This document shows positions 1-12,486 of a DNA stretch of 26,324 bases, piece after piece (within the stretch, counting starts at the first letter, position 1; every line of letters begins with the position of its first letter). Origin of the DNA: Physcia stellaris (Eukaryota; Ascomycota; Lecanoromycetes; Caliciales; Physciaceae). Under the pieces are notes generated by a model, which was given only the letters and a program-made list of their open reading frames with translations, ran no database searches and was not told the DNA's origin. The stretch is taken from contig JABSSW010000108.1 in assembly GCA_018902385.1 (NCBI GenBank), forward strand, positions 1 to 26,324, written 5' to 3'. The translations under genes were made by a program, and so were the position numbers.

Positions 1-2281
1 GACTATCTGCATACCGGAATTCGACTCGCTGAAGATGGCGAACGGTACGTGTGTGTACACCATGATCTCAAACCTGATAACATACTCGTTGTCGCTGAAG
101 ATGGTGCTCCTGTTGGCCGTTGGAAAGTCACAGATTTTGGGCTTTCAGGGTTGAAAGCAGCAGAGTCCAAGAAATCTCTAACAGGAACGACCTCTTATGA
201 CCGTATTTCTTCGGTTCGCGCTTCCTTGACCTCGCCAAAGCGCCGTCGAGGTACTTTTCAGCCGCCAGAGATAGATAAAGCAGGTGAAAGGTTATGGGCC
301 CACGAAGCGATGTATGGGCACTAGGCTGTATCTTGTGTCTGGTACTGATGTACGCCACTGGAGGTGACTCAGAGGTAGAGAAATTCCAGAAGCGACGACT
401 TCGGCAAAAGAAGACTCAACGCTCTAGCATAGAGTATGAGCATGATTATTTCTATCGTGACAATAGTATTAACCCCGAAGTATTGGCCCCTTGGAGACGA
501 AGAGCCGACTGGGCGTATGGACTGCCAATTGCGTCGAGGTCATCAAGAAGATGTTGCAGATTGAACCAACCCGGAGACCGAAAGCCAAATTGGTCGAAGA
601 ATGGCTTTTCGACCGAGTGGTGCGCGAGATTAGGGAAAGCGACGTCAGTGAATGTTCAGCAAAGGCACCCGCACCACCCACGTCCTTGGAGGAAGGTACC
701 CAACAACACCATGGAGGTCATGATATTTCAAGCTTCCCACCTAGCGTTGAAGACTACATTATCGAGTCCAGACCTTGGGCTTCCAAAGCCTGAAACAACC
801 ACTACTCACGCAGGAGGTCCTAAACATGGTTTGAAAGAATGGACACCATATCCTTCAACTTGGAATCCAACCGTTAGCTCCAGCTTTGTCTCATTCAAAC
901 TAGACGGGTTTATTTCACGGACATTGCTCTCAGACTCTGCCGAATATGTGGCTTTTCTTTGCGAAGCGAACGTTTATGTCCATACGATTATGCTTTTGGA
1001 CGAGAAAGCTCGTTGGGTGGACAGGCTCAACAAGGAAGTGGTCAAGCTGAGCGAGGGTACATGTCTCACTATCCCGGCGCCGGAAAACACAGTATGGAGA
1101 GGGATGTCATTTCCTGGAGCCTACCTCGCGCTAACAGGTTTCAACAAGAAGGAGCAGCAAGACTACGTAAGTCGACTCCGTCCATTGAATCGCTCGAGTC
1201 ATCGTAGGGCTGCATCAGATAGGGCTAAGATAAGCAGGTCTGTATTTATAATTTGAGCATGGTTTCGTCCTCTGATCTCAGCGGCAACCGTGTCTTTACG
1301 AAGGATCGGGTGTCAAACCTGTTAGGAGCTAATGTGTCAAGTCGAGGGGATCTTGTTTTCCAATATGCAAGCGCTTTTTCCTTTCATAGTCGTCGGTAAG
1401 TCTCGATCAGTCCGATCGAATTTGATCATTCCGCACTATTTTATTGATAACATGTCTGTAGGAAGAATTGGGTCGACTCGTCAACATGTACCATCCCAGG
1501 ACTGAAGAATGTAGCCTTCACTTTAAATGGTAATTGGTTACTTGCGTGGTCTGACGATAGGAGCTCTACGTACTCTCACTTCTGGGATATTAGTACCTGT
1601 GATCCAGGTCAAGGAAGTCGTGGATCACTTCACGATGTATGTTGTCACGTACGCTACGTTAACCATTGTACTAACGTCTGCAGCAACCTAAGCAACCCCC
1701 GTACCCAGTATCTGAACGTATGATAGTCTTCAAAACCTTACCTGCTTTTGTTGTCTTTGACGAGAGTCCTGGTAAAATTCGCTTTGTCCAGTAAGCGTTC
1801 CGGAAGTCTCCTATTCCTCCCTCTTCACATTCCAAATTTCGCGATCTGATGAAGGTGATCCATCACATGTGCACAAGCGCACAGTAATCTAATACTAAGG
1901 GTGTGCTGATGTTGAATTAATAGGGGACAGACCACTCCACCAAAAGAGAAGCTTTCATCAGACTATTGTCAATGTGTCAGAGCAGGAGCTGTCACGCCCA
2001 CATCCAATGCTGTTGTAATGGCTCGCAAACGTAGCAGAGGAATAAGAGGTGCTGTCTTGCAACTTAGCATCTCAACCTTGGATCAAGGACAGGACAAGAT
2101 TTTAGAGCCACTAAAACGACGAGACTTCCACGAGTCAAAAGTGAAGATCTCCGAGAACAAAAGACCTTGTGACATCGTTGTTAAAGTGGATGAGAATACT
2201 GGGTTGATAGAAAGGATTTATATATCCTATCTAAATGGGACGCAAGGGACTCTAGAGAAGGTCGAATGCTCTTGCCCGTAG
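1..2281 (+). CDS. Protein kinase with C-terminal beta-propeller-like region (5' truncated by window, frameshifted)
   Basis: The 5' end lies outside the window. The kinase catalytic loop reads VHHDLKPDNILV, so the usual HRD is HHD (a non-RD kinase). It is followed by DFG (TDFGLS), a PPE motif (FQPPEI) and the helix-F motif SDVWALGCI, then a C-lobe ending KKMLQIEPTRRP. Downstream, repeats such as LSDSAEYVAFLCEANVYVHT and VAFTLNGNWLLAWSDDRSST resemble WD40-type blades. I place introns at 1167-1237, 1396-1461, 1637-1683 and 1791-1923; all join in frame, and the stop is at 2279-2281. Within the kinase part the reading frame must change by one base near 287-291, 483-492 and 780-795. No intron fits the first of these because conserved kinase sequence is continuous across it. 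These are either sequence errors or early decay. It would be a cytosolic Ser/Thr kinase-like protein with unknown target. The kinase assignment is firm, the propeller is inferred. Confidence 0.8.
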
Positions 2282-2409
2282 TCTCAGTCTCGGAAATATT
2301 CGTTGTAGGTCTTTCCACCTCAACCCATCAACAGTTCCACGGCACGCGGGGGTCGAGTAGACCTTGACGCTGTCCTCCATCGTGGTTTCAGAGGAGCGTC
2401 GTCCGAATT

Positions 2410-4288
2410 TTACACCGTCAACAAACCGATGCTTTGGCGTTGCGCGTCTTGCATCATCTTCGACTCTCTTCGGTGTTTCTTTTTGAAGGATAAAAACACC
2501 CAACAGCCTACCGTCAGTAGTGTTAAAGGAATTGCTAGGGCAAGAAAAACCCAGAAGTCTTTCGCGATTTTGATTCTCGAAGCAGCCACTTCGAAGGTAA
2601 ATAGATTCATTCCTAACACTGTCTTGCCTTCGAGTGAGCAAAGGCACCGAGCTTACATTTGCTTAAATTCCAGGAGACTTACTGCAATGAAGGTTGCTGG
2701 TAGATATATCAGTGTCATGACGCCAACGACACGCACCGTAGCACTATCATCCACTGTTTCCCTGGTCAACCCTAGCATATGCTGATTCACAGCCATGGCC
2801 GTTGTTTGGCCTTTGTGGTTTAGTGCGTCTCCAAGCTACGGAAAAGCTTTTTAGTTACCTTGCAAAGGTCCAGACCGACGAACCAAGATCACTCACCAAG
2901 TGCATGATTCCTCCAATGCGATGTCTCAGTGTTTCTGCACTTGTAAGATTACCACGCAGACGGTCCAGCACGAGCGTCAGCCGCGCCTGGACAGCTATAG
3001 CAGTTGCATCGTCTTGCTGCGACGAAACGAAAGAATTATGGCAATCTTTCAACCAACCTGCGACACTCACAGAAGCATGTAGAGCCGCCGTCACCGGAAA
3101 CAACTTGTCCTCAAGATTACGAAGGCTCTGCAATGTAGAGAAGCTGAGCCGGTAGTCGGCGTTATCGTTCAGATCCATAGTCAATGCAGCATCTGCCTGT
3201 CGAATCATCAGACCCACCTTACCTACAATGTTTTCTTCGGACTTACAGCATCAGTAAAGGTCTCACTCAATTGACTCAGATACCAACGCCAATTCTCCAT
3301 GTACGATGAGAAAAGTAATAGGTGTACGATGGCTGGATTCAATCGCAGTTTGGCTGTGCTGTGCACATCGGATAACAATCTCTCTAGCCTTTTTTGGAAC
3401 ACAGATTCGGTTTTTGGATGCAATATTATCCAGAGATCGGTGCCTTCAGTTGTACGCTGGTGGTAAACCGTCGTCTGCCGCATCGACCAATTGTTACCTT
3501 GGGCTCGACCGTTTCTCTCGACATACTTGAAGGTGTACATCATCTCTTAAGTTTGCGTTGTCTTGTTAGCCTAGCTTTCACCAAGATTACAATTTTCATA
3601 CCGGATGGTCCATTTGCAGAGCTATTCGAACAGTGATACCCTGAACCGGCCTCGGAGGCTTGAGGGTCTATTGAAATGCCGCAATTAGCGATCCTTCAAC
3701 TTGAAAAGCACATTTTGAAAAGCTATATTGAAAATACGACTTTTGTTTTAGAACCGTATGAGAGAACACGAAGAGTTTGTTTTACAAATCAACGTACAAT
3801 TGCCGCAGCAGAAGAGATTTATCAGCAAATCTGGAGAGACATCATGGTATGTGAGAATTTTGCGCATGATTTCTTCAGTAACATTCAATGGTTGTAGCGA
3901 GTTTGCTTGGGCTATAGATATAACCCTGATGTCAGGTGCAGTAGAATGCAGTAGGTGATTGCTCAAGTCTTTCTCGCTCGAGAATTTGTTCTGGTAAAAT
4001 TTCATTTCCTCGTGGTCTTGGAAAGTCATCAATGTTAGCAGAATCTCACAAGATCGCGATTAGGGATCACGGACCTTGAACCTCGGAAATGTCGACGCCA
4101 ATTCGGCACCCTTTACCACAGAAAAGTCTCTCGGAGAAACTACTCAACTGTTGATCGAGTGCTTCGCCGTCTATGGCGCCTTGGTGGTAGTTCGACAGGT
4201 TCGTCGGATAGCGCTCCCAGCCCTCGAACGTCCTTGACTGTTTCATCACCATTTGTTTCTCTGACAGCAGTCCCATTATCGGCAGCAA
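2410..4288 (-). CDS. Fungal CorA-like membrane protein
   Basis: Seven exons join without any frame correction into 487 residues: 4288-4075, 4016-3798, 3667-3602, 3545-3247, 3196-2897, 2835-2683, 2622-2410. The N-terminal half has the features of the fungal CorA-like family: a WERYPTNL start region, a stretch ending in ILTYHDVSPDLL, then YVERNGRAQGNNWSMRQTTV ahead of a VYHQ strand. A helical region follows, then ETVDDSATVRVV leading into the first membrane helix (VGVMTLIYLPATFIATV). The GMN signature (LGMNLF) and a second helix (FWVFLALAIPLTLLTVGCWV) come next, with a basic tail. GMN between two C-terminal helices is the hallmark of CorA/Alr Mg2+ channels; transport by this fungal branch is not established. 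The intron at 3668-3797 (130 bp) is the least certain. The gene converges on the kinase, with 128 bp between the stop codons. Confidence 0.85.
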
Positions 4289-5830
4289 GGAAATTGAGGT
4301 CTAGCAAAATGAGAGAAAAGGTAGGAGAAGGAATAAGGTCATCATCTTGGTTTTCCGTGCTAGTTTAGTGCACTTTTCTGCCTCGATTCAGGCCACCATT
4401 CCTGCTTTATCAGGGCGTAAAAATTTATCTGAGCTTTGCCACGTTTGCGTCGAAGCCGATTGGACACGAAGAGAGTTTTAGAAGGTGTACGTACGTAAAG
4501 GCTGCATCTAACCGCGCTGTACTATGAGCAAGGGTTCCGATACGAGATTAGCACCATTATTGGCACAGGTTCGCGGACTGCCGATCTTACTGTGCCTTGC
4601 ATGCCCAACGCCTCCTCCCAATGTTTGCGTGGTACCAGAGTCCACGTACAAACCCTTTCTGGTATACGTTGATGGCTACACAGCTTTGCTGAGACCGCGA
4701 GGTGCCTTGGAAGATGCACTGGAGCTCGAAGGCTTGCAGTCCCGGCTCAAGGCGCCGAAACAAAGAGAAAGAAGTAAACGGGACCTGTAAACTCTCTCTA
4801 AAGCAGCGGACTAATGATCTTGTACACAATGTCTAGCTGCCTCACATCGGGTATGTAGTCGATGACATCCTCGAACGGTTGCTGCTAATACTCTATCCTT
4901 AGCGATTCATGCGGTACGGAAGCCTGAGCACTGTCTTCACACACCAAGGTACCATGCAGTAAGCAAAGCTTACGCAGGATTGAAAGCTTACCAAGTCGCC
5001 CGAAACGCCCGCCATCTTCTCTCCCCACAAGGAACAATTTTGCCACAAGGAACACATTCCACCGTAAGCTTTTCGGGGGGTTACTTAGTCAGAGAGAAAT
5101 TGCCGAGAGTGAGACGCCTAAATACTCTGAAGGCACCCAAAGAAGCCTCTCTCAAACTTATTTCGGCCTAGACGCTCCTTCTCTTTCCTAGGCTGGCTCT
5201 CAAGACCGGCGAGACCGGGACGTCGGCGTAAAAGAACTTGAAGACAACGACTGACCCCGTGATTGCTTCCCCAATCACCATCATACCTATAGAATACAGA
5301 AAATCTCCCAATATCATGCGACATGATCGTCACTGACGCACAATAATGTGACAGCCGCCATCTTCCTTTCTCTCTCCCGAACCCACACTCACGAGACCAC
5401 CATCACTCCGGTGGAGAAAGCTGTAGAATCCTTGGCATCGAAGAATTTTCGCCCTCCCCCGCGAACATCAAAAAGTTCCAACTTGATCAAAACAGAACAT
5501 TGTGTTTCAAGACTTAATTTCAATAAATTTATTGCACTTTTCTGATGATATGACGCTTTGATTGTATGAAATTTGACATAGTATTGAATGTGCTATAATT
5601 AATTGAAAAACAACGTTCGAAAGGGGATTTGAATACAAAAATTTAAGCTCAATTTAACGTTGAATAGTGCGATTTAGTGACAGAATTTCAGGGTTACGTC
5701 AGGGTTATCGCTAACAAAAAGCGGGAACTGCTGGGGGAGGGGGAAAGTTAAAAAATTTCAGCGCCAAGGATTCTACAGCGTATTGCACCTCGGTGAACAT
5801 AACCCTTAAACAACCTTCATCCCTGCAATC
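4289..5830. other. Intergenic region, no convincing gene
   Basis: This stretch separates the CorA-like start (4288) from the NLR 3' end (5831). It must hold the CorA-like promoter and the NLR 3' UTR. An 88-codon plus-strand frame at 4524-4790 and a 63-codon one at 4980-5171 show no motif I recognise, no plausible splice partners and no domain-like composition, so I do not call them. A 12-base direct repeat (CCACAAGGAACA) occurs at 5025-5036 and 5043-5054. The AT-rich part from about 5400 to 5800 is bounded by inverted repeats and is listed separately. Confidence 0.6.
5403..5796. repeat. Candidate miniature inverted-repeat element
   Basis: A perfect 17-base inverted repeat, GCTGTAGAATCCTTGGC at 5420-5436 and its reverse complement at 5763-5779, sits inside longer imperfect arms. 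The outer ends are TCAC (5403) and GTGA (5796). The inner parts carry matching C-rich and G-rich tracts (5452-5460 and 5733-5743), giving arms of about 58 bases. The roughly 270-base core is AT-rich and codes for nothing I recognise. This layout fits a MITE or other non-autonomous DNA transposon of about 394 bp. I see no clear target-site duplication, so the exact ends and the superfamily remain open. Confidence 0.5.
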
Positions 5831-8800
5831 TTAAACAAGATTCCTCACTTCATCCGCCCTCCTCCCCGCCTCCACAGTCTGCGGATGCTCCTTCCCCAAA
5901 GCATGCTCATACAACGTCTTTGCCTCCCTCAGCAGCGCTTCCGCTTCCACTCTCCTCTCCTCCATAGTCTCATAGATAGTAGCGAGACAATACTTACTAT
6001 CGCCTTCACTCTTCGCCACGCCTTCGCCACTAGCCTTCCAGCCCTCAATCGCGCGCTCGAATTTCGCTCCAGCGGCTGAGAAATTACGTTGTTTGAGATG
6101 TAGCAGGCCTTGATTGTGAAAGGTGGTCACAGTGAAAGGGTGAGCAGGCCCGACAGCGCCTTCGAGAGTGCGGGCTGCGCGGCTAAGATAGTGTCCTGCT
6201 TTCTCGTACTGAGCAGATTCGAGACAACATAGGCCGAGGTTGCAGATGATGATTTGCGTTTTCGTGTGGCCTGATCCATATTGCCTCTCGGTTCCGGCCA
6301 AGGCACGCAAAAGCAGGCGTTCCGCAGCCATGAAATCTCCTTTTAAGACTTCGAGTGTGCCAAGGTGATTGACGATCATAAGGGTTTTGCTAGCTTCGGG
6401 ACCGTCAGCTTTTTCACGACCTTCGAGGGCTTGCTTTAAGAGCGTTTCTGCCGTGGAGAGGCGGCCTTCCTTCATGTAAGCCACTGCGAGGCCGTTCTTT
6501 GTGCTTAAAGCGGACACGAACCAGGGTTCGAAGGAGCTGAAGTCGCCGGTAAGGGCGCCTTCGAGCTTTGTACCCGAGGCGTTGAGTTTGTCGTCTTGGG
6601 TCCAGTAGAGGACACCGAGGCGGATGATGTGGAGGTGTTCGTTGGGGTCTTTGATTGGGGGGGTCTCTTTCAGGTTGATAAGAATTTGCATGTATAGATT
6701 TTCGGCCTCGACCAGGTCGCCTCGGTCGCAGTACATGTTTGCTAGGACGTTGCGGATCTTGGGCGTGACTTCGTGATCGCCTCGCAAGGCACGTTCGATC
6801 AGGTACTTCGTTTCTTGGTACCTAAGCACATTAAAGCCTCAGATGTGAAATTATGTCGCGAGAAATGTAATCCTGAGTTGTTGCAAACAAGTTGACCGAA
6901 GCTTTTCACATCATTAAAACATGATATGTCTTATATTTCGTAAAAAGCCTCAAGACTGGTCAGTGGTGACAAAGCTCTGAAATGTACTTACCGGCCTAAG
7001 CGGCGGTAGAAGCTGCCGAAAGAGACCATTGCGTCCTGTAGCGTCTTGGAGACTTGATGCCCATTTGTATGCAGCATTTCATCTCCCGCGATGACAGCGT
7101 CCAGATGGCTTAGAGTTTCTCCCTTGTCACGAAGTGGCATCTCCTCTTCGTCGCCATTGTCGACGAAGAGACGGACGACATGGACGGCTTCTTCGGCATA
7201 TTCCTCTCGGACTTTGTTATCGACACGGAGTTTCAGCCACTCAGCGATAAGCGGGTGAAATGAAAAGCGGGCATCCGTTGCCTTTAGATCGATATTTGTC
7301 ACGAGCGAGACACTGAGGAGACGAACGATCGAGTCTTGATATTTTTCACTGTCCCATTTCGTACCGTCCGTGAAATAGTCGAGCCATTTTGGCCTACGAG
7401 CTTGCTTAGCGTAAAGGCTAAAGAGCCCTTCACTAATGTTTCGAGTATTTACGAATGCTCCCAGAGTCAATAAATGGACCAATGAATCACGTTCGTCATG
7501 GGTGACTTGTAGCTGCTCGAAAGACATTTCCCATGTAGTGAATACAGATAAGGGCTTGTCGCGCTCCTCTAGCCTGGTCTTTGAATACTCCCAATGTGTC
7601 GGAGTGTGCTTCAGTATGGCCGATCTGCGTTTTGCGAAGACCTCAGCGAACGATTTCAACGGTAGATCTCGAGCTCCGATATATGTCGCAGCCTGATCGA
7701 TCGCAAGGGCTAGACCTCCGAGGATTTCGACAATCTGGCGGGCGTCCTCCACGTTTTCCTCAGTTCGTTCATGTCCAGATTGAAGTAGTAGCAGTTCCAC
7801 ACCCTCCTATGGCGAGTATATGTCAGCTTTCCTTTTCATCCTACTGAACCGCGGCTGAAGTCTATGCGTCTAGCAATTCTCTCACTCAAGCGTGTCTTAG
7901 CAACAAGTGAAGAGCACCTCACTAGGGAAAAGGCGCTCCAACGTATGCTCACCTCTGCAGTCATAGCGCCAACCTCGACACCCTTACCCAGTCTCTTCGC
8001 ATCCGTATGGCGACTGTTGAAGATGATCTTGGAACGATGCGGAAGATAATCTCGAATGGTGGGGAACTCGGCAGGCCTGTCATAATTATCAAATATCATC
8101 AAGACCGGATCTGACAGATCCTCGAACTTCTTCAATACGAACGTGCGGGCAGCTTCTGGGTTCGGAAATTTTGAGCCCGGTGCCAAATTCAAGGCAATGC
8201 CTTCGAAGCTTCGATTGACCGTCCCCATAGAAGTCGCATCAACCCAGAAGATGGAATATTCTGATTGTTCTGCTCTGCAGTACTCAAGCGACAACTGTGT
8301 CTTTCCCTGACCTGCAATATATCAGTTGCAGTACTGAATCGGTTCCATTTCTGTTCTAGGAGCCTTACCTCCCATTCCAACCAAGACGATGACTGATGCG
8401 CCCTCTTTGAAGAACTTTTGTATACGATGGAGCAAGTACTTCCGTCCAACAAAGCGGTTGACCCTCATTGCAGGGACCTCGTAGAATTTCGACTTCGTCG
8501 CCACAGCGGGCAGACTTTGGCCTGACGAAGCCATGACTGTAAGATAACTGAAATAGAGCGTCAAGGTTGACTTGTACGTCTCAAGAATACGTTAAATTTC
8601 AACGATATTCTTCTCCACCTTGATGCTTTTGATGGCCCTCTTCCCTTTATCAAAAACGAGTCATCCGGTAAGGGCAGGCACTCTCCCAAACGCGCCTCGA
8701 GCACTTTGGTCAGTCTTACAAAGCCTTGAACGGTCTTCAATAAAGACTTTTGCTGTTCAGTTGAGATCTTCTCAATCTCGCAAGCAGTCTTGATCTCTTC

Positions 8801-8983
8801 AAATGTCTGAACTAGCAACGGTAACTGATCATACAACGTACGAAATATCTGTGGAGGCTGCTTTGTCCAGGAGAGATAGTATTCAAGACGGTCTGCCACC
8901 TTGAAACTCATGTCTATGCAGCTGACGGAATTGACACCGAGTGTGATTATGGCTAGTGATGGAGGCTGTCGCGTGACGGTCAC
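5831..8983 (-). CDS. NLR-like NB-ARC/TPR protein with N-terminal helical domain (N-terminus disrupted)
   Basis: The N-terminal region (8983 to about 8640) is a helical domain of the kind found before NACHT/NB-ARC in fungal NLRs, resembling SesA-type domains; the start is uncertain, the first in-frame ATG being at 8911. The NB-ARC core follows: RFVGRK, a P-loop assembled across an intron as VGMGGQGKTQ, Walker B VLMIFDNYD, IIFNSR, and GGLALAIDQAA. A winged-helix-like part leads to TPR units with A-E-L repeats and an acidic/basic C-terminus (stop near 5831). Introns fit at 8312-8368, 7807-7952 and 6822-6991, all in phase. Between the N-terminal and NB-ARC parts the frame shifts near 8637-8656 and meets an in-frame TAA at 8592-8594. 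Family role: NTP-driven sensor in heterokaryon incompatibility or other recognition; ligand unknown. NB-ARC and TPR are firm, the N-terminal class is inferred. Confidence 0.85.
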
Positions 8984-9253
8984 TACATGTCTGTCATGAC
9001 ACTGTCAGTCACGTCACGATGATTCAACTTGACAGCTACCTGTTCTGGGTATTAGTCCTTCGCGGTGTACGCTATGTTAATAACAGATGAACACTGAGGA
9101 CTTCGTTCTTGGGAACGCTGTATTCAATCATTTTGCTTCCACGTGATGTCTTGACGTCTAGTAATTGTGACCTGACCGTCACGATATCACCGTGACGATA
9201 CGGTCATTACTGTCACGCGCCAACTTGTCATGTCATATCCCATCACTAGTCAG
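8973..9253. promoter_or_regulatory. GTCA/TGAC-dense divergent promoter
   Basis: The region between the NLR (minus) and the alpha-glucosidase (plus) holds about 18 copies of GTCA or TGAC in some 280 bases, counted by eye, against about two expected. Several are palindromic: GTGACGGTCAC at 8973-8983, GTCATGAC at 8993-9000, and CGTCACG/CGTGACG arms at 9177-9183 and 9191-9197, nested inside GACCGT...ACGGTC. CGTCA/TGACG half-sites are known targets of CRE/ATF-type bZIP factors, so bZIP control of one or both flanking genes is a reasonable inference. No TATA element is obvious. Confidence 0.5.
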
Positions 9254-9364
9254 GCAGATGGTTCCCGAAAACCCCAATTTCAATCTCTCTAATAATCAAA
9301 CTATACTTTTCTTTTACTGATGCCATTGTCTTCATAGACATCCAGCATATTACAGCCACTCAAC

Positions 9365-10805
9365 ATGTCAGAAGAGTGGTGGAAAGAAGCTGTGATCAAT
9401 CAGCTAAAGATTGAAACAACACACTCACCACAAAGAGTCAACTGTTTCGTTTCCCTAACATCATCATCCCCAGATCTACTGACAAAACATCCAATGAGTA
9501 CTACCTCAGCCTATTCACTCCCGACCAGCCAGATCTGAACTGGGCAAACCCTGATGTCCGCGTCGCTGTGCATGATGTGATGCGCTTCTGGCTGGACAAG
9601 GGCGCGTGCGGGTATCGGATGGATGTCATAAATCTGATCAGTAAAGATCAACGCTTCCCGGATGCTGATGAAACGATTGTGAATGCCACTTCTGGTGACG
9701 CGGCCGGCCATACAGGCGGAAGCGCGAAATACCAACCTGGGTGGAAGTGGTATGTCAATGGCCCGCGTTTGCATGAGTATCTTCGGGAGCTGAAGAAGGA
9801 GGTTTTGGATCCGTATAAGGCGATTACGGTAGGTGAGATGCCTCACGTTAGTGATATAGATGAGATCATAAAGACAGTGGGGCAAAAGGATGGCGAGTTG
9901 AACATGATTTTCATCTTCGATGTCGTCGATTTGGACAATGTGCCCGGGCAAGGGCGGATGGCGTTGCGTAATTGGGAAGTGCGGGATCTGGTGAAGCCAA
10001 TTGTGAAATGGCAGACTCTGATGATTGAGCGAGAGGGATGGAACAGTGTGTTTATCGAAAATCACGACAATCCAAGATCGTTGTCGAGGTTTTGCGATGA
10101 TTCTGATGAGTGGAGGGAGAAGGGTGCAAAGCTGCTAGCGCTCATGCAAACGACGCTCAGTGGGACCATATTTGTGTATCAGGGGGAGGAGATTGGAATG
10201 AGGAATATGCCGAAGGACTGGGATGTAGCGGAGTACAAGGATATTGAGTCTGTCAACTATTGGAAGAAGAGTCTCGAATTGCATGGATTTGACAAGGACG
10301 CTCTGAAGAAGGCAAGAGAAGTATTGGACACAAAGGCACGAGATCATACGAGGACTCCGATGCAATGGGACGCCTCGCCTAACGCCGGCTTTTGTAGCGA
10401 GAATGTTAAGCCATGGATGCGGGTGATGGACGATTTCAAGACTGTCAACACCGACGTTCAGACGAGATTCAGCAGTGAAAATGATCTAAGTGTATTGCAG
10501 TATTGGAAGCGAAGGCTGGCGGATCGGAAGAAGCACGCTGATGCCTTTGTTCATGGCGAGTATCAGACGATTGATAACGCTGACAATGGAAGTGTATTTG
10601 CATACCTAAGAGCCGGGAAGGAAAGCGGTCAATGGCTGATCGTGCTGAATTTCAGCGGCAATACCTTAGCGTGGAGCATGCCAGAGGAAGTGAAGGTGAA
10701 GGACTGGATGGCAGGAACTTATTTGAAGGAAAACCTGACAAACCGACTAAGGGCGTCGTGGCGCTGCGGCCATGGGAGGGCTTATTAGGCATGTGCTCAG
10801 ACTGA
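9365..10805 (+). pseudogene. GH13 alpha-glucosidase (maltase), internally deleted and frameshifted
   Basis: The start matches fungal maltases: ATG at 9365 gives MSEEWWKEAVINQ, close to the conserved WWKEAVVYQIYP opening. Homology then stops and resumes at TDKTSNEYYLSLFTPDQPDL (from 9478). About 150 residues are missing, including the NGDGxGD loop and the DLVVNHTS region of the (beta/alpha)8 barrel. The two parts are in different frames. Bases 9442-9473 look like the 3' end of an intron (CCCTAAC branch, pyrimidines, CCCCAG), so the deletion probably removed an exon and part of an intron. The rest retains the nucleophile Asp (YRMDVINLI), the acid Glu (VGEMPHVSD) and the third acid (IENHDNPRS). 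Near the end, one missing A in 10730-10733 shifts the frame; with it the expected C-terminus (KPTKGVVALRPWEGLLG) and a stop at 10803-10805 appear. Most likely catalytically dead. Confidence 0.85.
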
Positions 10806-11349
10806 TTCTGATGGACACCCAAGACCCAAGCCGCAGAAGGAAGAGTCCATAGGCGGCGCCAGCGTCGCCCAAGAGGCATAGAGCAGCCCAGGGAGACGCC
10901 GAAAGGGAAAGATAGTATGTGGTCTCAAAAAGAAGAGACGAAAGCTGCAGAAACGAGAACTCGGGGGGAAGGTCGTCTATATAGGCGTGCCAAGCCCCAG
11001 CTTATTCGGGCCGTTGTCGGAATATATGCCTGCCTTGGCTTTTGGAGAATCGATCATCTAGCTTCCTTATTTGGTTTTCCTATCACTCATGAGCGCTGTA
11101 TTCTATAGAACCGCATTTGACCGAGCCAAGCCTTGTTCGTGCTACCCGTCTTATGAATTTGAGTCTTCACCTTAGCTTTCCGTGCTCTCGGGGAGCTATG
11201 AGCTTGTTATAAAGACAAAGGTCAAAGGCTTCCTTTGCAAAACCTCCCCCAGACCTGTCTGCGGATTCCTGACATCTCATCATCTCAGCTGCTCGTATTC
11301 CATTCTGATCGTCTGATGTTGCGCTGTTGGAATCGGTTCAGTTGAATCT
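10806..11349. other. Tail-to-tail intergenic region
   Basis: This lies between the stop of the alpha-glucosidase remnant and the stop of LYS12, so it should hold only 3' UTRs and terminators. A 63-codon plus-strand frame at 10917-11108 has no recognisable motif. I see no RNA gene or repeat here. Confidence 0.6.

Positions 11350-12486
<1,137 letters not shown>

Noticed and set aside
3676-3897. Plus-strand frame of 73 codons
   Set aside because: It overlaps an intron and exon 2 of the CorA-like gene, whose exons join cleanly.
4524-4790. 88-codon plus-strand frame between the CorA-like gene and the inverted-repeat element
   Set aside because: No recognisable motif, no splice partners, and an overlapping frame of similar length on the other strand.
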